Source: JAJTHB01 sp033763775
GTDB taxonomy: Bacteria > Pseudomonadota > Alphaproteobacteria > Rickettsiales > SXRF01
Direction of reading: 5' to 3'
DNA length: 64,000 nt
Assembly (NCBI GenBank): GCA_033763775.1
Contig: JANRJW010000014.1
Coordinates: 1 to 64,000, forward strand
Shown: piece after piece, positions 15,123 through 23,835 of the stretch
Layout of the letters: every line of letters starts with the position of its first letter
Position numbering within the stretch: the first letter of the stretch is position 1
Made by a program: the position numbers and the translations under genes
The notes under the pieces: model-generated
What the model was told of the DNA's origin: nothing
Seen by the model: the letters and a program-made list of their open reading frames with translations, nothing else
The model's database searches: none

Positions 15123-16256
15123 ATGAAACACTGGATTAAATTTCCCAAAACCTCTGGCAAAACCTCGCGTCAGGCACATGTTTCCCTGCCAAAAGGTACA
15201 GTAGAGCGCGAATTTGGCCGCGAAGGCTTCTTCGGGCCAGTCTCCCACCTCTACCACACCCACGCCCCCACCGGCTGGCTGAGCTGGGAAGGCGACACCC
15301 GCCCCCGCGCCTTCGACACAGTGAAGATGAAAAAAATCGTCGATTCTCCGTGGGCTGCCCAGCCGCTGCTGCACAATGCCAGCATGAAGTTCCGCCTATG
15401 GAAAACCAAAGGTAAGATGGATCATCTGGCCGCCAACGGCGATGGCGACGAGCTGATTTTCGTGCACAAAGGCAAGGGCGATTTATTCTGCGATTTCGGG
15501 CATATCGCTTTTACCGAAGGCGATTACATCCTGCTGCCGCGCTGCCTGATGTGGCGCGTGGAGTGCCAGAGCGAGTGCGTGTTTTTGCTGATTGAGGCGA
15601 CCGGCGAAGCCTATAAACTACCGGAAAAAGGCCTCGTGGGCCCGAATGCGATTTTTGATGAGGCGATGCTGGATACGCCGGAAATCAACGCCGCTTTCAA
15701 AGCGCAATACAGCGAGAAAAAAACCACACTGCTGATTAAGCGCCACGGCAAACTTTCCACCGTCACCTACCCGCATAATCCGCTGGATGCGATTGGCTGG
15801 CGCGGTGACAATCTGCCGGTTCGCATCAACTGGCGCGACATCCGCCCGCTGATGAGCCACCGCTACCACCTGCCGCCAAGCGCACACACCACCTTCCTTG
15901 CCAGCCGCTTTGTGGTGTGCACCTTTGTGCCGCGCCCGTTCGAGACGGATCCCGAGGCGCTGAAAGTGCCGTTTTATCATTCGAATAACGATTTCGATGA
16001 GATTATTTTCTACCACATGGGCAATTTCTTCTCGCGCGACAATATTCATCCGGGCATGATCACGCTGCACCCTTCGGGCTTTCCGCACGGGCCACACCCC
16101 AAGGCTATGAACAATGCCTTCACCCCCAAAGCCAAGGAAACGGACGAAGTGGCGGTGATGATTGACACACGCGACGCGGTAGAAATCTCGAAAGAGGCCA
16201 TCAGCGTGGAATGGAAAGATTATGTGAATAGCTGGAAGGCGACGGCAAAACCTTAG
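15123..16256 (+). CDS. hmgA: Homogentisate 1,2-dioxygenase
   Basis: Opens the homogentisate ring to maleylacetoacetate in tyrosine and phenylalanine catabolism. 377 residues, shorter than the classic 430-450 residue enzyme but typical of the compact bacterial branch. Cupin and iron-site signatures in the C-terminal half are FYHSNNDFDEIIFYHMG (H and E region) and ITLHPSGFPHGPHPKAM (H..H..H). GGAG precedes the ATG. fahA follows in the same direction after a palindromic repeat, and maiA lies 6 kb downstream. Confidence 0.88.
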   Translation: MKHWIKFPKTSGKTSRQAHVSLPKGTVEREFGREGFFGPVSHLYHTHAPTGWLSWEGDTRPRAFDTVKMKKIVDSPWAAQPLLHNASMKFRLWKTKGKMDHLAANGDGDELIFVHKGKGDLFCDFGHIAFTEGDYILLPRCLMWRVECQSECVFLLIEATGEAYKLPEKGLVGPNAIFDEAMLDTPEINAAFKAQYSEKKTTLLIKRHGKLSTVTYPHNPLDAIGWRGDNLPVRINWRDIRPLMSHRYHLPPSAHTTFLASRFVVCTFVPRPFETDPEALKVPFYHSNNDFDEIIFYHMGNFFSRDNIHPGMITLHPSGFPHGPHPKAMNNAFTPKAKETDEVAVMIDTRDAVEISKEAISVEWKDYVNSWKATAKP

Positions 16257-16278
16257 CGGCTAAGCCGCTTAGGTTACC

Positions 16279-16397
16279 GTCGTCCCGGAAAATTTTTCAG
16301 CAGGAAAATTTATCCGGGATCCAGAAAAGCTAAAAGTCAGGAGACTTTTAGCGTCAAATAAATAATAAGCTGGATTCCCGCTTCCGCGGGAATGACG
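16279..16397. repeat. CGTCGTCCCGG / CGGGAATGACG palindromic element
   Basis: Outer arms CGTCGTCCCGG and CCGCGGGAATGACG are accompanied by a perfect inner stem GCTAAAAGTC-AGGA-GACTTTTAGC and a second inner pair around CCGGAAAATTT/AAATTTATCCGG. It is related to the common GGATTCCCGC...GGGAATGAC bacterial repeats and fills the hmgA-fahA gap. Confidence 0.7.
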
Positions 16398-16408
16398 AAA
16401 GGAAAAAT

Positions 16409-17428
16409 ATGAAACTCGCCTCCCTTAAAACCGATACGCGCGATGGCGCGCTAGTCGTGGTAAGCAAAGATCTCAAAAAAGCCGTGGCTGTGCCCGGCAT
16501 CGCGCCGACGCTGCAGCAGGTGCTGGAGCGCTGGGATGCGCTTTCGCCGCATCTAAAAAAGCTCTATGATTCGCTGAACAAGGGCGAATCGGTGCATGGC
16601 GCATTTGCGTTTGATGAAACCAAAGTGGCCTCGCCCCTGCCACGCGCCTATCAGTGGCTTGATGGCTCGGCTTATGTGAACCATGTTGAGCTGGTGCGCA
16701 AATCCCGCGGGGTGGAGATGCCGGAAAGTTTCTGGTCTGATCCGCTGATGTATCAGGGTGGCAGCGACAGCCTGCTCGGCCCGCGCGAGGATATTCCGCT
16801 GCCAAGCGAAAAAGACGGCATTGATTTCGAGGCCGAAATCGCCGTGATTACCGACGATGTTCCGATGGGTATCACACCCGAAGATGCGGAAAAACACATC
16901 AAGCTGATCGTGCTGGTGAATGATGTTTCGCTTCGCTACCTCGCCATGCCGGAAATCGCCAAAGGCTTTGGCTTTCTGCAGGCCAAGCCTGCCTCTGCTT
17001 TTTCGCCGGTCGCAGTCACACCGGATGAGCTCGGCGCGGCATGGAAAGACGGCAAGGTGCATCTGCCGCTCATCACCCATTATAACGGCAAGCTTTTTGG
17101 CAAACCCCATGCCGGGACAGACATGGTCTTTAACTTCCCTAAACTGGTGTCACACGCCGCACGCACACGCCATTTATCCGCAGGCACCATCATCGGTTCC
17201 GGCACCGTATCAAACAAAGATCGTTCGGTTGGCTCCAGCTGCATTGTCGAAGTACGCACCATTGAGAAGCTCGAAAAAGGCGAATCAGAAACGCCATTTA
17301 TGAAATACGGCGATACGGTGAGAATCGAAATGCTTGACGAGAAAGGTGCGTCGATCTTCGGCACCATCGAGCAGAAGATTGTGCCTTACGCCTATCAGGG
17401 TGCAAGAAAAAGCGCCTTACAAGACTAA
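16409..17428 (+). CDS. fahA: Fumarylacetoacetate hydrolase family protein
   Basis: 339 residues of the FAH fold, expected to split fumarylacetoacetate to fumarate and acetoacetate, the last step of tyrosine catabolism. Metal-site residues are visible: IDFEAEIAVITDDVP (acidic ligands), LIVLVNDVSLRYL (Asp), a KPASAFSPVAVTPDELG stretch, and GTIIGSGTVSNKD toward the C-terminus. AAGGA precedes the ATG. The position after hmgA supports this substrate over other FAH-fold hydrolases. Confidence 0.87.
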   Translation: MKLASLKTDTRDGALVVVSKDLKKAVAVPGIAPTLQQVLERWDALSPHLKKLYDSLNKGESVHGAFAFDETKVASPLPRAYQWLDGSAYVNHVELVRKSRGVEMPESFWSDPLMYQGGSDSLLGPREDIPLPSEKDGIDFEAEIAVITDDVPMGITPEDAEKHIKLIVLVNDVSLRYLAMPEIAKGFGFLQAKPASAFSPVAVTPDELGAAWKDGKVHLPLITHYNGKLFGKPHAGTDMVFNFPKLVSHAARTRHLSAGTIIGSGTVSNKDRSVGSSCIVEVRTIEKLEKGESETPFMKYGDTVRIEMLDEKGASIFGTIEQKIVPYAYQGARKSALQD

Positions 17429-17454
17429 CTGTTTTAAATTGAGAGACTTGTTAC

Positions 17455-18282
17455 TTAGTGGCCCCGTTCTTTAAGGCTGTGAACAGCAAGGTCTCTGTAC
17501 TCAAATTTTTTACTCTTCCAAAGCTTCATTCGCTGGAGTCGCGAAAGTATCGTGGTGGCTAGAACTTTTATGACATATTTGGGACCATTTACATGGCATA
17601 TCTCACTGCCATAGAAAGTCGGGATACTGATTTCCTTAAATCTTTGACCAGTATCGATCATTTGGATAAGAATATCTGTATCAAAATCAAAGTAGTCAGC
17701 ATTGGCTTGAAAAGGAACTGCTTGCAGCGCGGAGGTAGCATAAACACGATAGCCGCTATGGAATTCAGAAAGTCGAACCCCTAAAAGCAAGTTCTGTAGT
17801 GTCGTAACGACGATGTTACCGATGAACTTATAAAGCGGCATTCCACCTTTCAAAGCTGCAGTTCCCTGCATCATACGCGATCCAATAACTACATCAGCTT
17901 CATCTGCTAACACAGGTTGCGCAAGTATAGGGATATACTCTGGTGCATATTGGCCATCTCCATGTAGGAGTATAACTAGATCATACGCACGATCCAGCGC
18001 ATACTGATAGCCCAGCTTCTGATTGCCGCCGTAACCTTTGTTAACAGTATTACGCTGTACCGTGATCTGGCGTCCTGTCCTTGCGGCATATGCAACAGCA
18101 ATCTGAGCAGTATCGTCTTGTGAGCAATCATCAATTACAAGTACATCACAGTTGCATATTTTTTTTCCCCATACTGAGTCTGGGATACGTTCAAATACTT
18201 GCTCAATATGCGCCGAAGCGTTGTACGCCACTATAAAAACCAACAATTTCTTGCTATGAGCCAATTCTTTATTTGTCTGCAT
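17455..18282 (-). CDS. Family 2 glycosyltransferase
   Basis: About 275 residues from the ATG giving MQTNKELAHSKK; the frame runs 23 codons further upstream but without a plausible start. The GT-A pattern is LLVFIVAYNASAHIEQVFERI, VLVIDDCSQDDTAQIA, a VNKGYGGNQKLGYQYALD loop, ILLHGDGQYAPEYI (DxD-like), and VVIGSRMMQG. The C-terminal end lacks clear membrane helices. It is dolichol-phosphate-mannose-synthase-like; donor and acceptor are unknown. The gene is visibly more AT-rich than its surroundings, which may mean transfer. Confidence 0.85.
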   Translation of the reverse strand: MQTNKELAHSKKLLVFIVAYNASAHIEQVFERIPDSVWGKKICNCDVLVIDDCSQDDTAQIAVAYAARTGRQITVQRNTVNKGYGGNQKLGYQYALDRAYDLVILLHGDGQYAPEYIPILAQPVLADEADVVIGSRMMQGTAALKGGMPLYKFIGNIVVTTLQNLLLGVRLSEFHSGYRVYATSALQAVPFQANADYFDFDTDILIQMIDTGQRFKEISIPTFYGSEICHVNGPKYVIKVLATTILSRLQRMKLWKSKKFEYRDLAVHSLKERGH

Positions 18283-18408
18283 GTAAAAAATTAAATTTGA
18301 ACTGTTATCATATTCAAATATTATGACATTATGTCGACAACATGACAACAACGCAGCAACTAAATGTTAAAATCCTGATTTATGCTCATCAAGACCCAAT
18401 AAAAGCGC

Positions 18409-19338
18409 CTAGCGCAGGTGCTCTTCCACAACGAATAGCGGGCGCTGCTTCGTTTCGCGGTAGATGCGGCCGATATATTCACCAATGATGCCGAGCGATA
18501 TAAGCTGGATACCACCCATAAAAAGCACCGCCACCATGATGGAGGCGAAACCCGGCGTCTCAACCCCATGCACCAGTGTACGGATCACGAGCCACGCCGC
18601 ATAACTTAATGATAGAATTGAGATCAATACCCCCAAATAGGTAGCGAGGCGCAATGGAAGTGTGGTGAAGGAAAAAATGCCATCCTTGGCAAGCCGAAGC
18701 AGCGATCGCACACTGTGCTTAGCCTCCCCGATCGCACGCTCAGGACGATCAAAATAAATGCAGGCGGTCTTAAATCCAACCCAGGCAAAAAGCCCCTTCA
18801 TAAAGCGGGTGCGCTCCGGCAGCAGACGCATCACCTCCACCACCTGCCGATCCATCAACCTGAAATCACCGACATTGGCGGGCAAATTAACATGCATCGC
18901 GCGCATCAGCTTATAAAACCCCAGTGCGCTGATGCGCTTGAGCCAGCCATCACCCTTGCGGTCGCGGCGAACGGCAAGCACCACCTTATAGCCTTGCTGC
19001 CACTTCGCCACCATCTCGGGGATCAGCTCCGGCGGGTCTTGCAGATCGGCATCGATGGGAATCACCGCCTCGCCTTCGGCATGAAAAAGACCGGCCGTCA
19101 GCGCCGCTTCCTTACCAAAATTACGTGATAGCGCGAGCAGCTGGATGCGCGGGTTCTTCGCGTGCCACTGGCGCAGCTTCTCCATGGTGTCATCATGGCT
19201 GCCATCATCCACACAGAGCACACGCCAGTCCAGCCCCAGCGAATCCAGAATGGGCAGCAGCCGCGCAAACAATACTTCCAACCCCTCAGATTCGTTATAC
19301 ATGGGGATGATGACCGTAAATTTAGTCGGTAAAAGCAA
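18409..19338 (-). CDS. Membrane-anchored family 2 glycosyltransferase (GtrB-like)
   Basis: 309 residues. The GT-A domain (FTVIIPMYNESEGLEVLFARL, VLCVDDGSHDDTMEKL, IPIDADLQDPPELI, GDFRLMDRQVVEVM) is followed by two membrane helices near the C-terminus (YLGVLISILSLSYAAWLVI and IMVAVLFMGGIQLISLGIIGEYIG). This is the layout of undecaprenyl-phosphate glucosyl- or ArnC-type transferases, which load a sugar on the lipid carrier. The best start is a TTG, since no ATG lies before the conserved FTVIIPMYNE. GC content is like the core genome. Confidence 0.88.
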   Translation of the reverse strand: MLLPTKFTVIIPMYNESEGLEVLFARLLPILDSLGLDWRVLCVDDGSHDDTMEKLRQWHAKNPRIQLLALSRNFGKEAALTAGLFHAEGEAVIPIDADLQDPPELIPEMVAKWQQGYKVVLAVRRDRKGDGWLKRISALGFYKLMRAMHVNLPANVGDFRLMDRQVVEVMRLLPERTRFMKGLFAWVGFKTACIYFDRPERAIGEAKHSVRSLLRLAKDGIFSFTTLPLRLATYLGVLISILSLSYAAWLVIRTLVHGVETPGFASIMVAVLFMGGIQLISLGIIGEYIGRIYRETKQRPLFVVEEHLR

Positions 19339-19427
19339 TGTTTTTTGCTCGCTACGTTAGGATATTAATGGTACCAATTTACTCTGTTTAGTCTTCAATA
19401 ACCACACTTTGTTTTTATCTAAAATTG

Positions 19428-20927
19428 ATGCTCCGCTTCATCCGTGCCGACCTAGTTGTTAACACGCTTATCAGCTGCCTTTCCATTTTCTGTGCTTGGT
19501 ATATACTTCTTGATCACGATGTAGGTGCGTTTTTTTCATATTCAGAGCGAATCATTGCCGGAGGCAAGCTCTATGTAGATGTTCACGAGGTCAATACACC
19601 ACTCGTCACATATTTATTGATGCCGATCGCTCTACTCCAACAACATAGCGGTATTGCTTACACCACTTCTTTTTTTATTATCTACGGCCTGATTTTTTTT
19701 GCTTGCGCTTTATTTTCACAACATCTCCTGAGTTACTTTGAAACGTTTCGTCGCCCCGATTCCAAGCTCATATCGGGAATTGCCATCTGCTATATTTTAT
19801 TACTTTCTGTGGCTCTGGATAAAAACTTCGGGCAGCGCGAGCATTTCTTCATCTGCTTTATTTTTCCCTATATCGTTACATTGATGGCACGGGATTACGG
19901 CATTGATCTGCCGCGCAATCAACGTCTTCTTGCCGGTCTCATTGCCGGCATCGGCTTTTGCATTAAGCCTAACTTCATCATTGTGCTGATTTGTGCTGAA
20001 ATTGTATCACTGGCGAGGCAAAAAAGTCTTATATCGTGCTTTCGTCTGGAAACCTTGGTCATAGGTGTAATTTTCGTTTCATATCACATCTGGTTTCTAG
20101 TCACATTTCCTGAGTATCTGGATCAATTACCCCATTTCATGAACGCCTATCGATCCTATCAGTCGATATTTCTTCTTACGCTGGCAAAAATGCTCTTCGC
20201 TCTCTCTGCCTTCTATTTCTACATTGTGTTAGTTATCAAACTCAGAAGTGACTTATCTAAGATAACTTCGCTTCTTGCGGTATCTGCGGGCGCATGCTTT
20301 CATTACCTCATTCAGAATGCTGGGTTCAATTATCATCTTATTCCCGCCTATGCATTTTTAATATGGGTGGGTGTTGTGTTGTTAATCAACTCAGATAAAA
20401 GCAAATATGCACTGATTATTATTTTTCTTAGTCTTTTTCCTTATACTCTGACTACTTACTATTTAGCGGATCGACGAGAGTTAATTTTGAGCATGGCCGA
20501 AAAAATTAAGCTTCACACTGCAGGTGGTTCTGTTGCAATTCTGAGCACCTCGGCCTACCCAGCTTTTCCTGTAATTAATTATGCAGCAGCTTCGTGGCCA
20601 CTTTCATCAGCCCACCTAAGACAACTTCCTGTTAGTTATAAAGAATTCAAAAATATCAGCACCGAACCCAACTACCGCACTCTCGATGAAATGAGTGATA
20701 CGGAACGTTATTTTACCGAGCGCAATCTTGGCGAATTAGAGCAGCGTCCTGAGCTGATTGTTATTGATGAAAGAGATGATAAACAAGGGCTTGAAAATGT
20801 GCAGTTCAACATCCTGAACTACTTCCTCACTCAGGAGCGCTTTCGGGCGTTGTGGAAGGATTATCGCTATATCGGCACGCTGCATGATTTTGCATTTTAT
20901 AAGTACGAGCCAGCTGCTAAACCATAA
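19428..20927 (+). CDS. Polytopic membrane protein, GT-C glycosyltransferase-like
   Basis: 499 residues with about ten hydrophobic helices in the first 350 and a soluble C-terminal third. The loop after helix 1 contains SERIIAGGKLYVDVHEVNTPLVTY, which resembles the acidic first loop (D/E-x-N-x-P) of ArnT/PMT-type GT-C transferases using lipid-linked sugars. I start at ATG 19428; a TTG is one codon upstream. The gene is AT-rich like the GT2 gene at 17455. Together with the GtrB-like gene it suggests surface glycan modification. Confidence 0.65.
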   Translation: MLRFIRADLVVNTLISCLSIFCAWYILLDHDVGAFFSYSERIIAGGKLYVDVHEVNTPLVTYLLMPIALLQQHSGIAYTTSFFIIYGLIFFACALFSQHLLSYFETFRRPDSKLISGIAICYILLLSVALDKNFGQREHFFICFIFPYIVTLMARDYGIDLPRNQRLLAGLIAGIGFCIKPNFIIVLICAEIVSLARQKSLISCFRLETLVIGVIFVSYHIWFLVTFPEYLDQLPHFMNAYRSYQSIFLLTLAKMLFALSAFYFYIVLVIKLRSDLSKITSLLAVSAGACFHYLIQNAGFNYHLIPAYAFLIWVGVVLLINSDKSKYALIIIFLSLFPYTLTTYYLADRRELILSMAEKIKLHTAGGSVAILSTSAYPAFPVINYAAASWPLSSAHLRQLPVSYKEFKNISTEPNYRTLDEMSDTERYFTERNLGELEQRPELIVIDERDDKQGLENVQFNILNYFLTQERFRALWKDYRYIGTLHDFAFYKYEPAAKP

Positions 20928-20930
20928 GCT

Positions 20931-22562
20931 GTGATTGCGCCGCTTAAAAAACTTGCCTCCGTTTTACTTGCCATCCCGGCGCGCGAGCGGCTGGTGCGGC
21001 TGGTATTTGCCGCCGCCACGCTCTATCTTTGTTATCTCGCGGCGGCAGGCATCTACCATAGCCTCGGCTATGGCCCCGGGCGGGATGCGCAGCTGTTTCA
21101 TTACATCGCGCACCGCTTGCTGGCCGGCGATGTGCCCTACCGCGACATGTTTGATTACAACATGCCCGGCACCTACTGGGTGCATATGGCGATCATCTCG
21201 CTGTTTGGTCATGGCGATCTCGCCTTTCGCCTCACCGATCTGGCATGGCTCATCACCTCAGCATGGATCGTCGGGTGGATGATCTGGCCATATTCGCGCT
21301 GGCTTGCGCTCTGGGCGGCCGCGCTCTGGTTTACCCATCACGGCACCACCGGAGAGGGCTTCATCTTCCAGCGCGATTTCATGATTGCCTGCCTGCTGCT
21401 GGCCTCCGGCGCCGTCATCCTCCATGCGCAGGAATCCTTGCGCTATGACAGGTTAAACCAGCTCGCGCTCTATGCACTGGCGGGGCTGCTTGCGGGCTTT
21501 GCTGGCGGCGTTAAACCCACCGCGCTTGGTATTTGCGCGGCGCATGGCTTGTGGCTGCTCATCACCACCCGCGGCACCGTCAAGGACAAGTTCATCGCCG
21601 CCAGCGCCTACAGCGCGGGTGTGGTGCTGATGCTTGGCAGCTTAGCCGCATGGATTTATCTGAAGGGTGGCTGGCATTATTTCACCGATATTGTGCTGAA
21701 CTTCATCCCGGTGTTTCGCGTCACCTTCCTGCCTTTCGTCGCTGGGGGCGTGCTCGCCAATCCCACCAGCTGGAGTGCGCTGTTTGCGCCCATGGCGGTC
21801 ATACTCTGGCTGGTGCTGGTACTGCTCATTTTCTTTCGCAGCCACACCCATGCGCGCCTTTGGTTTGCCTTTGCCTGCACCCTTCCTCTCGCGCTGCATG
21901 TCTATGTTCAGGACAAGGGCTGGGAATATCACTACTACCCGCTTTATGCCTTTGCGCTGGTGTTTGTAGCGCTAGCGATGCAGCTGATACTCAGCCAGCT
22001 TGGTAGCGCCTCGCGCATCGCCGCCACTATTTCCCAGCTGGGCGCGATCATCATCATGCTCATGGCCAGCTGGCACCTGCTTTCCAGCAAGCCAAGGCCG
22101 TTTGATATCAGCAATGCCAGCGACAGGCGCGAACGCTTTGCGCGCGAGCTGAGCTTCCAGATTGAAAAAGCAGCGCAGCACATGCCGCCTGCCATCCGCG
22201 AATCTTTCCTCAGCGCGGATGAAAAGCCGGTGCTGGTGATGAGCTATTTCTGCGATGGCTGCAACATGTGGTCGAGCGCCTACCGGCTGAACTGGAATTC
22301 TCCCACCCCCTATCTCTTCACCCAGCCCATTTCGCGCCGCTACAAACCCTATTACAAAGAGCCGCGCCAACGCTTCATCCGCGCGATCATCGAGCAGGCG
22401 CCTCCCATCATTATTTATTCTGGCAGCGGCGGTATCATCCCCGAGCTGCGCAAAGAAAACGAGACGCTGGATCATTTCATGGCCACACATTACAAAGACA
22501 TGACCAGCAAGGATCGCTACACGCTTTATGTGCTGGTCAAAGAGCCCGGAAAGAATTTATGA
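20931..22562 (+). CDS. Polytopic membrane protein, GT-C glycosyltransferase-like
   Basis: 543 residues starting at GTG three bases after the previous stop. It has about ten membrane helices, with a loop HRLLAGDVPYRDMFDYNMPGTYW that carries the GT-C style acidic motif in the same place as in its neighbour. The two are distant paralogues by layout, but this one is GC-rich like the core. The soluble C-terminus includes SYFCDGCNMWSSAYRLNW. Its stop overlaps the maiA start (ATGA), so transfer into the tyrosine catabolic cluster is unlikely to be very recent. Confidence 0.65.
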   Translation: MIAPLKKLASVLLAIPARERLVRLVFAAATLYLCYLAAAGIYHSLGYGPGRDAQLFHYIAHRLLAGDVPYRDMFDYNMPGTYWVHMAIISLFGHGDLAFRLTDLAWLITSAWIVGWMIWPYSRWLALWAAALWFTHHGTTGEGFIFQRDFMIACLLLASGAVILHAQESLRYDRLNQLALYALAGLLAGFAGGVKPTALGICAAHGLWLLITTRGTVKDKFIAASAYSAGVVLMLGSLAAWIYLKGGWHYFTDIVLNFIPVFRVTFLPFVAGGVLANPTSWSALFAPMAVILWLVLVLLIFFRSHTHARLWFAFACTLPLALHVYVQDKGWEYHYYPLYAFALVFVALAMQLILSQLGSASRIAATISQLGAIIIMLMASWHLLSSKPRPFDISNASDRRERFARELSFQIEKAAQHMPPAIRESFLSADEKPVLVMSYFCDGCNMWSSAYRLNWNSPTPYLFTQPISRRYKPYYKEPRQRFIRAIIEQAPPIIIYSGSGGIIPELRKENETLDHFMATHYKDMTSKDRYTLYVLVKEPGKNL

Positions 22563-23197
22563 AACTCTACAGCTATTTTCGCTCCTCGGCCTCCTACCGC
22601 GTGCGCATCGCACTGGGTCTTAAGGGCCTCCACTACGACACCATCCCAGTCAACCTGCTCATGAGCGAACAGCGCGCGCCGGATTATGTGAGGCTGAACC
22701 CGCAAGGGCTGCTTCCGATGCTGGAAGATGGTGACCACTATTTCACACAGTCGCTCGCCATCATGGAATATCTCGAAGAAGCCTACCCTTCTCCTGCCAT
22801 CCTACCCAAAACACCGGCCGAGCGGGCGCGTGTGCGCGCCATCGCGCTGGCGATTGCCTGTGACATTGCGCCGCTGAATAATGTAAGCAGCATGAATTTC
22901 CTGAAAAACGATCTAGCGCAGGGTGATGCCGAGCGCACGCGCTGGTATCAGCACTGGATTGAACGGGGCTTTACTGCGCTCGAAGCCATACTGAAAGATA
23001 GTTCCGCAACCGAAACATTCTGCCATGGGGAAATGCCCACCATCGCTGATTGCTGCCTCGTACCGCAGGTGTTTAATGCGCGGCGCTATGAGTGCGACCT
23101 TACGCCCTATCCCACCATCCGCCGCATTGATGAGGCTTGCAGCCAGCATCCCGCCTTCATCGCGGCTCACCCTGGAAAACAGCCAGACAGCCACTAG
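22559..23197 (+). CDS. maiA: Maleylacetoacetate isomerase (zeta-class GST)
   Basis: 212 residues. Isomerises maleylacetoacetate to fumarylacetoacetate with glutathione, between HmgA and FahA. The zeta-class active-site motif is at the N-terminus: YSYFRSSASYRVRIALGLKG (S-S-x-S/C-x-x-x-R). NPQGLLPMLEDGDHYFTQSLAIMEYLEE and the C-terminal ADCCLVPQVFNARRY also match. I use the ATG that overlaps the previous stop; the open frame extends further upstream only as an out-of-frame shadow. Confidence 0.94.
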   Translation: MKLYSYFRSSASYRVRIALGLKGLHYDTIPVNLLMSEQRAPDYVRLNPQGLLPMLEDGDHYFTQSLAIMEYLEEAYPSPAILPKTPAERARVRAIALAIACDIAPLNNVSSMNFLKNDLAQGDAERTRWYQHWIERGFTALEAILKDSSATETFCHGEMPTIADCCLVPQVFNARRYECDLTPYPTIRRIDEACSQHPAFIAAHPGKQPDSH

Positions 23198-23760
23198 GCA
23201 AGTCGGATAAGTTCCACCATCGCGCGGCCATAGCGGCGCGAGTCAACACACGAAAACGGCGCTGGAAGCACCACCGTTTCCGACTCATCATACTCAATCA
23301 CCAGCACCGCATCCGGCGCCAGCCAGCCGCCAGCCTTCAGGCTTTCAAGCGCGGCGGGCAGCAGCTTCTGGTGGTAGGGCGGGTCAAGAAAAACCACATC
23401 ATACACCCGCCTTGCTTTCGGCAGCTGCCCTGCCCCTGCCTGCACAAAATCACAAAGCTCAAGCTCGCCCGCACGCGTGACATTATGCTTGGCGCAGGCG
23501 AGCGCCTCGCGCGATTGGTCGATAAAGGTCACATGCGCCGCCCCGCGCGAGAGTGCCTCAAGGCCAAATGCGCCGGTGCCGCAGCATACATCCAGCACCG
23601 CCTTATCTTCAAACGTATGCCCGCTCAGGCCATGCTTGCCGTGGGTGAGGATGTTGAAAATCGCCTGGCGTGCAAAATCAGAGGTCGGGCGCACATGCGC
23701 CGCGGCTTCTTTGGAAAGCTCAATGCGACGCCCTTTATGTTTTCCGGAGATAATGCGCAT
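23194..23760 (-). CDS. rsmD: 16S rRNA (guanine(966)-N2)-methyltransferase RsmD
   Basis: 188 residues, normal length. SAM-dependent N2-methylation of G966 in 16S rRNA. Motifs: MRIISGKHKGRRIE at the N-terminus, RPTSDFARQAIFNIL, VLDVCCGTGAFGLEALSRGA (motif I) and VVFLDPPYHQ (motif IV, DPPY). It converges with maiA, both stops being read from the same CTAG. Confidence 0.95.
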   Translation of the reverse strand: MRIISGKHKGRRIELSKEAAAHVRPTSDFARQAIFNILTHGKHGLSGHTFEDKAVLDVCCGTGAFGLEALSRGAAHVTFIDQSREALACAKHNVTRAGELELCDFVQAGAGQLPKARRVYDVVFLDPPYHQKLLPAALESLKAGGWLAPDAVLVIEYDESETVVLPAPFSCVDSRRYGRAMVELIRLA

Positions 23761-23761
23761 G

Positions 23762-23835
23762 ATAAGTGCTTAGTGCTTAGTGCCTGAGTGCTTAGTGATA
23801 ACGTCACCAAGCACAAAGCACAAGCCACTAAGCAC
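23762..23835. repeat. Hairpin of TTAGTGC / GCACTAA units
   Basis: The left arm carries four TTAGTGC- or TGAGTGC-like units (23764-23797). The right arm carries CCAAGCAC, AAAGCAC, AAGCCAC and TAAGCAC as the inverse, with a loop of only a few bases. The right arm forms the last codons and stop of the RluB-like gene. Confidence 0.65.

Noticed and set aside
22268..22558. N-terminal extension of the maiA frame by 97 codons
   Set aside because: It overlaps the previous membrane protein out of frame, while the GST starts naturally at the ATGA overlap.
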